This document shows, in pieces, positions 14,044 to 15,863 of a stretch of 15,863 bases of DNA. Numbering within the stretch: the stretch's first letter is position 1; the number at the start of each line of letters is the position of its first letter. Origin of the DNA: G039029935 sp039029935 (GTDB lineage: Bacteria > Chloroflexota > Anaerolineae > Caldilineales > Caldilineaceae); assembly GCA_039029935.1 (NCBI GenBank), contig JBCCFC010000141.1, forward strand, positions 1-15,863, read 5' to 3'. The position numbers were made by a program, and so were the translations under genes. Under the pieces are notes generated by a model. It saw only the letters and a program-made list of their open reading frames with translations, was not told where the DNA came from and did no database searches.

Positions 14044-15021
14044 ATGCGAACAAACAAGTTGACAATCATTGTTGCACTTTTGGCAATGGCATTAGTTGTG
14101 TTATCCGGTTGTGGGCCACGTGCCTATGGCGGTACAGTCGGGATTGATGATGCAGATTTTGCCATTGATTTGCCTGCAATTGTGCTTGATCTGGACAGCG
14201 AAGGCCAGATGAGCGTGGGTGGCATGTCAATGGGTGAACTCAGCGCATTGGCGGGTGGCATGGACATGTCAGCCTTTTCGTTAGAGCCAGATATGGTCCA
14301 GATGATGATGGATGCCAATATCCAACACTTGCAGGTTGAAAATACACCTAGCGGTATCATGATTTTGGTCAATGGCGAGCCAATTCCATCATTGGCATGG
14401 GATGGAGACGCATTAATTACAACCGCAGAAACGCTAGACATGCTGGGTGCGGGTGTTGCAATGCTCGATAATGTACTACCATTGGTGCAGAACATTGGCT
14501 TAGGTGCAGTCATTCGTATCCCTGTTCCTGATGGTGTTGAGCTGATTCCACAGGTTGTCACAGGGGACGAAACTGCGGCGGCCATTTCACGTGCAGCACA
14601 GGCATCTTTCTTGGCCGACATTGGTGAGCCTCCACAATTCCATATTGATGTGAATTATGATTCTGAAGGCAACTGGGAATTGGCCGGACTGTCTGCGGAC
14701 GATCTATCGGCAATGGGTGTACCAACCGAGGTTCTCAACCTTCCACCAGAAATGCTCAACGAACTGAGTGGCTCTGGCGTAGACAGCATTGGTCTTTCAA
14801 CCAACCAACAGGGCATTTTCATTGTCATCAACGACAAAGTGTTGCCACATATTTCATGGGCCAACGGCGAAATTCTGCATGTTCTGAACCTCGCCGCCAG
14901 CACAGGCATGTTGGATGATGCCATGGCAGGCATGAGCATGGATGAAATCATGTCCATGATTGAAGGCATTTTGCCCGCCATTCAGACAACAGAAGTGAGC
15001 CTGACATTGAATATGCCATAA
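14044..15021 (+). CDS. Lipoprotein with an internally duplicated domain, Met-rich, function unknown
   Basis: 325 residues from the ATG favoured by its ribosome site. A lipoprotein signal peptide is clear: basic MRTNK, hydrophobic 7-20, lipobox LSGC with Cys23 as the acylation site. The mature part has two copies of one unit, about 46-135 and 200-287. Each runs DSEG..., a short helix with SAL or SAM, a MVQMMM or EMLNEL helix, then a strand pair of the kind SGIMILVNGEPIPSLAWDG versus QGIFIVINDKVLPHISWANG. A Met-rich stretch (AMAGMSMDEIMSMIEG) comes near the end. 23 of 325 residues are Met. The repeated 'VNG..iP.laW' strand pair resembles the stalk-like modules in copper amine oxidase N-terminal domains, but only loosely. 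It probably sits on the outer face of the membrane. A terminator follows, so it is monocistronic. Confidence 0.75.
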   Translation: MRTNKLTIIVALLAMALVVLSGCGPRAYGGTVGIDDADFAIDLPAIVLDLDSEGQMSVGGMSMGELSALAGGMDMSAFSLEPDMVQMMMDANIQHLQVENTPSGIMILVNGEPIPSLAWDGDALITTAETLDMLGAGVAMLDNVLPLVQNIGLGAVIRIPVPDGVELIPQVVTGDETAAAISRAAQASFLADIGEPPQFHIDVNYDSEGNWELAGLSADDLSAMGVPTEVLNLPPEMLNELSGSGVDSIGLSTNQQGIFIVINDKVLPHISWANGEILHVLNLAASTGMLDDAMAGMSMDEIMSMIEGILPAIQTTEVSLTLNMP

Positions 15022-15065
15022 CCCATTTGGATTTTAGGCAATGCGCCTATATAGCATAAAAATGC

Positions 15066-15106
15066 AAGAGCAAGGTGTGGAGTTTAATCCGCTCTTGCTC
15101 TTTTTT
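15066..15106 (+). terminator. Rho-independent terminator after the lipoprotein gene
   Basis: AAGAGCAAG (15066-15074) pairs with CTTGCTCTT (15094-15102), and an alternative GCAAGAGC/GCTCTTGC register also exists. Four T's follow directly. Confidence 0.75.
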
Positions 15107-15121
15107 CGTAGAAGCATAATT

Positions 15122-15310
15122 TACCGCAGAGAGCGCGGAGGACATAGAGGGGAAAGGAGAGACAGGGTGACAGGGAGACAGGGTGACAGGGAGACAGGGT
15201 GACAGCGTGACAGCGTGACAGGGTGACAGGATGATAGGAAAGATGTACTGTTCTTCTTGTCGTGTTTACTCTTTACTTTTCTCTCTGCGTACGCCGCGCT
15301 CTTTGCGGTT
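15122..15310. repeat. Dispersed-repeat element: inverted 'CCGC..GAGCGCGG' ends around an 8-bp tandem array
   Basis: ACCGCAGAGAGCGCGG at 15122-15137 is mirrored by CCGCGCTCTTTGCGGT at 15295-15310, with one mismatch. Between them lies the 8-bp tandem array, and adjacent purine-rich (GAGGGGAAAGGAGA) and pyrimidine-rich (CTTTTCTCTCTGCG) stretches extend the symmetry. No coding frame is present. The end sequence is of a kind common as intergenic repeats in bacteria. The right end lies only 5 bases before the ribosome site of the HIT gene, so the element supplies much of that gene's leader. Together with the terminator at 15066 this accounts for the 306-base gap between genes. Confidence 0.65.
15161..15232 (+). 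repeat. Nine-unit 8-bp tandem repeat (GACAGGGT-type)
   Basis: Units of GACAGGGT, GACAGGGA, GACAGCGT and GACAGGAT follow without interruption from 15161, and a degenerate GATAGG begins a tenth. The first four alternate GGGT/GGGA, so the array also reads as a 16-bp repeat. It is a candidate variable-number locus. Confidence 0.9.
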
Positions 15311-15327
15311 AAATCAGGAGGTGAACT

Positions 15328-15681
15328 ATGGAAGAAACGATTTTTAGTAAGATCATTCGCCGTGAAATTCCATCAGATATTGTCTATCAAGATGATCTGG
15401 TGACGGCGTTTCGTGATATCAATCCACAAGCCCCTACTCATGTATTGATTGTGCCCAACAAGCACATCCCAACAGTCAACGATGTCACGGAGGAAGATGA
15501 GCCGGCGATGGGACGTATGTTGACCGTTGCCGCAAAAATCGCCAAAGATGAAGGCATTGCCGCAGATGGCTATCGGCTGATGATTAACTGTAATCATCAT
15601 GGGAATCAAGAGGTTTTCCACATTCACATGCATTTGGTGGGTGGGCGTCCATTGGGGCGGATGTTGTCGAGACCGCGATAG
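15328..15681 (+). CDS. HIT (histidine triad) family protein, HINT-type
   Basis: 117 residues, the standard HINT size. It starts IFSKIIRREIPSDIVYQDD, continues FRDINPQAPTHVLIVPNKHIPTVND, and ends with NCNHHGNQEVFHIHMHLVGGRPLG, where HIHMHLV is the histidine triad with the catalytic middle His. Family members hydrolyse nucleoside phosphoramidates such as AMP-lysine or AMP-NH2 in the cytoplasm. A strong AGGAGGT at 15316-15322 lies 5 bases before the ATG. The C-terminus (MLSRPR) is short and complete. It is a housekeeping gene with no clear link to its neighbours. Confidence 0.95.
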   Translation: MEETIFSKIIRREIPSDIVYQDDLVTAFRDINPQAPTHVLIVPNKHIPTVNDVTEEDEPAMGRMLTVAAKIAKDEGIAADGYRLMINCNHHGNQEVFHIHMHLVGGRPLGRMLSRPR

Positions 15682-15683
15682 TT

Positions 15684-15716
15684 GGTATTCGGTAAGTCTG
15701 TATTCGGTAGGTCTGT
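15684..15716 (+). repeat. Second copy of the 15-bp dispersed repeat
   Basis: GTATTCGGTAAGTCT (15684-15698) and GTATTCGGTAGGTCT (15699-15713), then GTA, match the units at 12953-12977. It begins 3 bases after the HIT stop codon. Confidence 0.8.
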
Positions 15717-15725
15717 AGACCAGGC

Positions 15726-15860
15726 TCACTTGGCGGCACGGCGACGGCCACCAGGAGGCTGAGGCCTGGCAAACTTCTGCTTATAGACAATCTTTGCTGG
15801 ATGCACCTGATCCATCAGCCACTCTTCATCACCGACATCCTTACTGTTCTCAACTTCAAT
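15726..15860 (-). CDS. Short open frame at the window edge, possibly the end of a small basic protein
   Basis: On the minus strand a frame without stops ends at TGA (15728-15726) and codes for 44 residues ending in a basic KFARPQPPGGRRRAAK. A TAG lies immediately before it at 15863-15861, so it is not simply an open continuation of a longer gene. ATG at 15815 with GAAGAG upstream would give only 29 residues. The charged C-terminus looks coding, but the family is not recognised. Confidence 0.25.
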   Translation of the reverse strand: MEVENSKDVGDEEWLMDQVHPAKIVYKQKFARPQPPGGRRRAAK

Positions 15861-15863
15861 CTA

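Noticed and set aside
15161..15232. CRISPR-like or iteron-like reading of the 8-bp array
   Set aside because: Units are too short and have no spacers; no replication gene or AT-rich region is nearby, so it is a plain tandem repeat.
15584..15790. 68-codon minus-strand frame overlapping the HIT gene end
   Set aside because: Antisense to the HIT gene and running through the 15-bp repeat; composition is explained by the repeat.

Overview
The window looks like chromosomal DNA from a filamentous or saprophytic Chloroflexota bacterium (Anaerolineae/Caldilinea-like). This is an inference from four things: a xisH/xisI pair; a large secreted enzyme with Thr/Pro/Ala linkers ending in a short C-terminal tag of the LPxxxR type often seen on exported Chloroflexota proteins; two Rpn-family nuclease genes; and moderate GC content with many short dispersed repeats. 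No rRNA, tRNA, CRISPR array, intact insertion sequence or prophage module was seen.

Layout. Positions 1-502 hold the end of xisH and a complete xisI, overlapping by 13 bases. Positions 632-3454 encode a 940-residue exported enzyme with a PHB-depolymerase/feruloyl-esterase-like domain, a GH43 (arabinanase-like) domain and a C-terminal beta domain, joined by low-complexity linkers. Positions 3455-3743 carry an extended -10 promoter and a long imperfect hairpin that probably forms the structured leader of an exported Met-rich acidic protein (3744-5030). After a terminator comes an apparent sugar operon at 5288-9024: a DUF6807/'PmoA-like' protein, a Gfo/Idh/MocA oxidoreductase, an Rpn nuclease and a sugar-isomerase-type TIM barrel. 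A strong terminator separates it from a second Rpn-type nuclease (9185-10165).

On the minus strand, 13605 to 10257 holds a stand-alone cyclic-nucleotide-binding-fold protein and an 877-residue electron-transfer fusion. The fusion has a polytopic membrane module with 4Fe-4S cysteines, then a 2Fe-2S ferredoxin domain with an SdhB-like Asp in place of one Cys, then a NirB-like FAD/NAD module. A hairpin-forming array of 15-bp repeats lies between the two genes. A duplicated-domain lipoprotein (14044-15021), a dispersed repeat with an 8-bp tandem array, and a HIT-family protein (15328-15681) follow on the plus strand.

How the genes may work together. The secreted esterase-GH43 protein would open up arabinose-rich plant or extracellular polysaccharide, and the 5288-9024 operon looks like a cytosolic oxidation/isomerisation route for an uncommon sugar or glycoside. 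No sequence feature links the two directly. The points most worth following are the electron-transfer fusion with its degenerate cNMP-fold partner, the Rpn nuclease with a well-placed in-frame internal start that could encode its own C-terminal inhibitor, and the long structured leader at 3530-3743.
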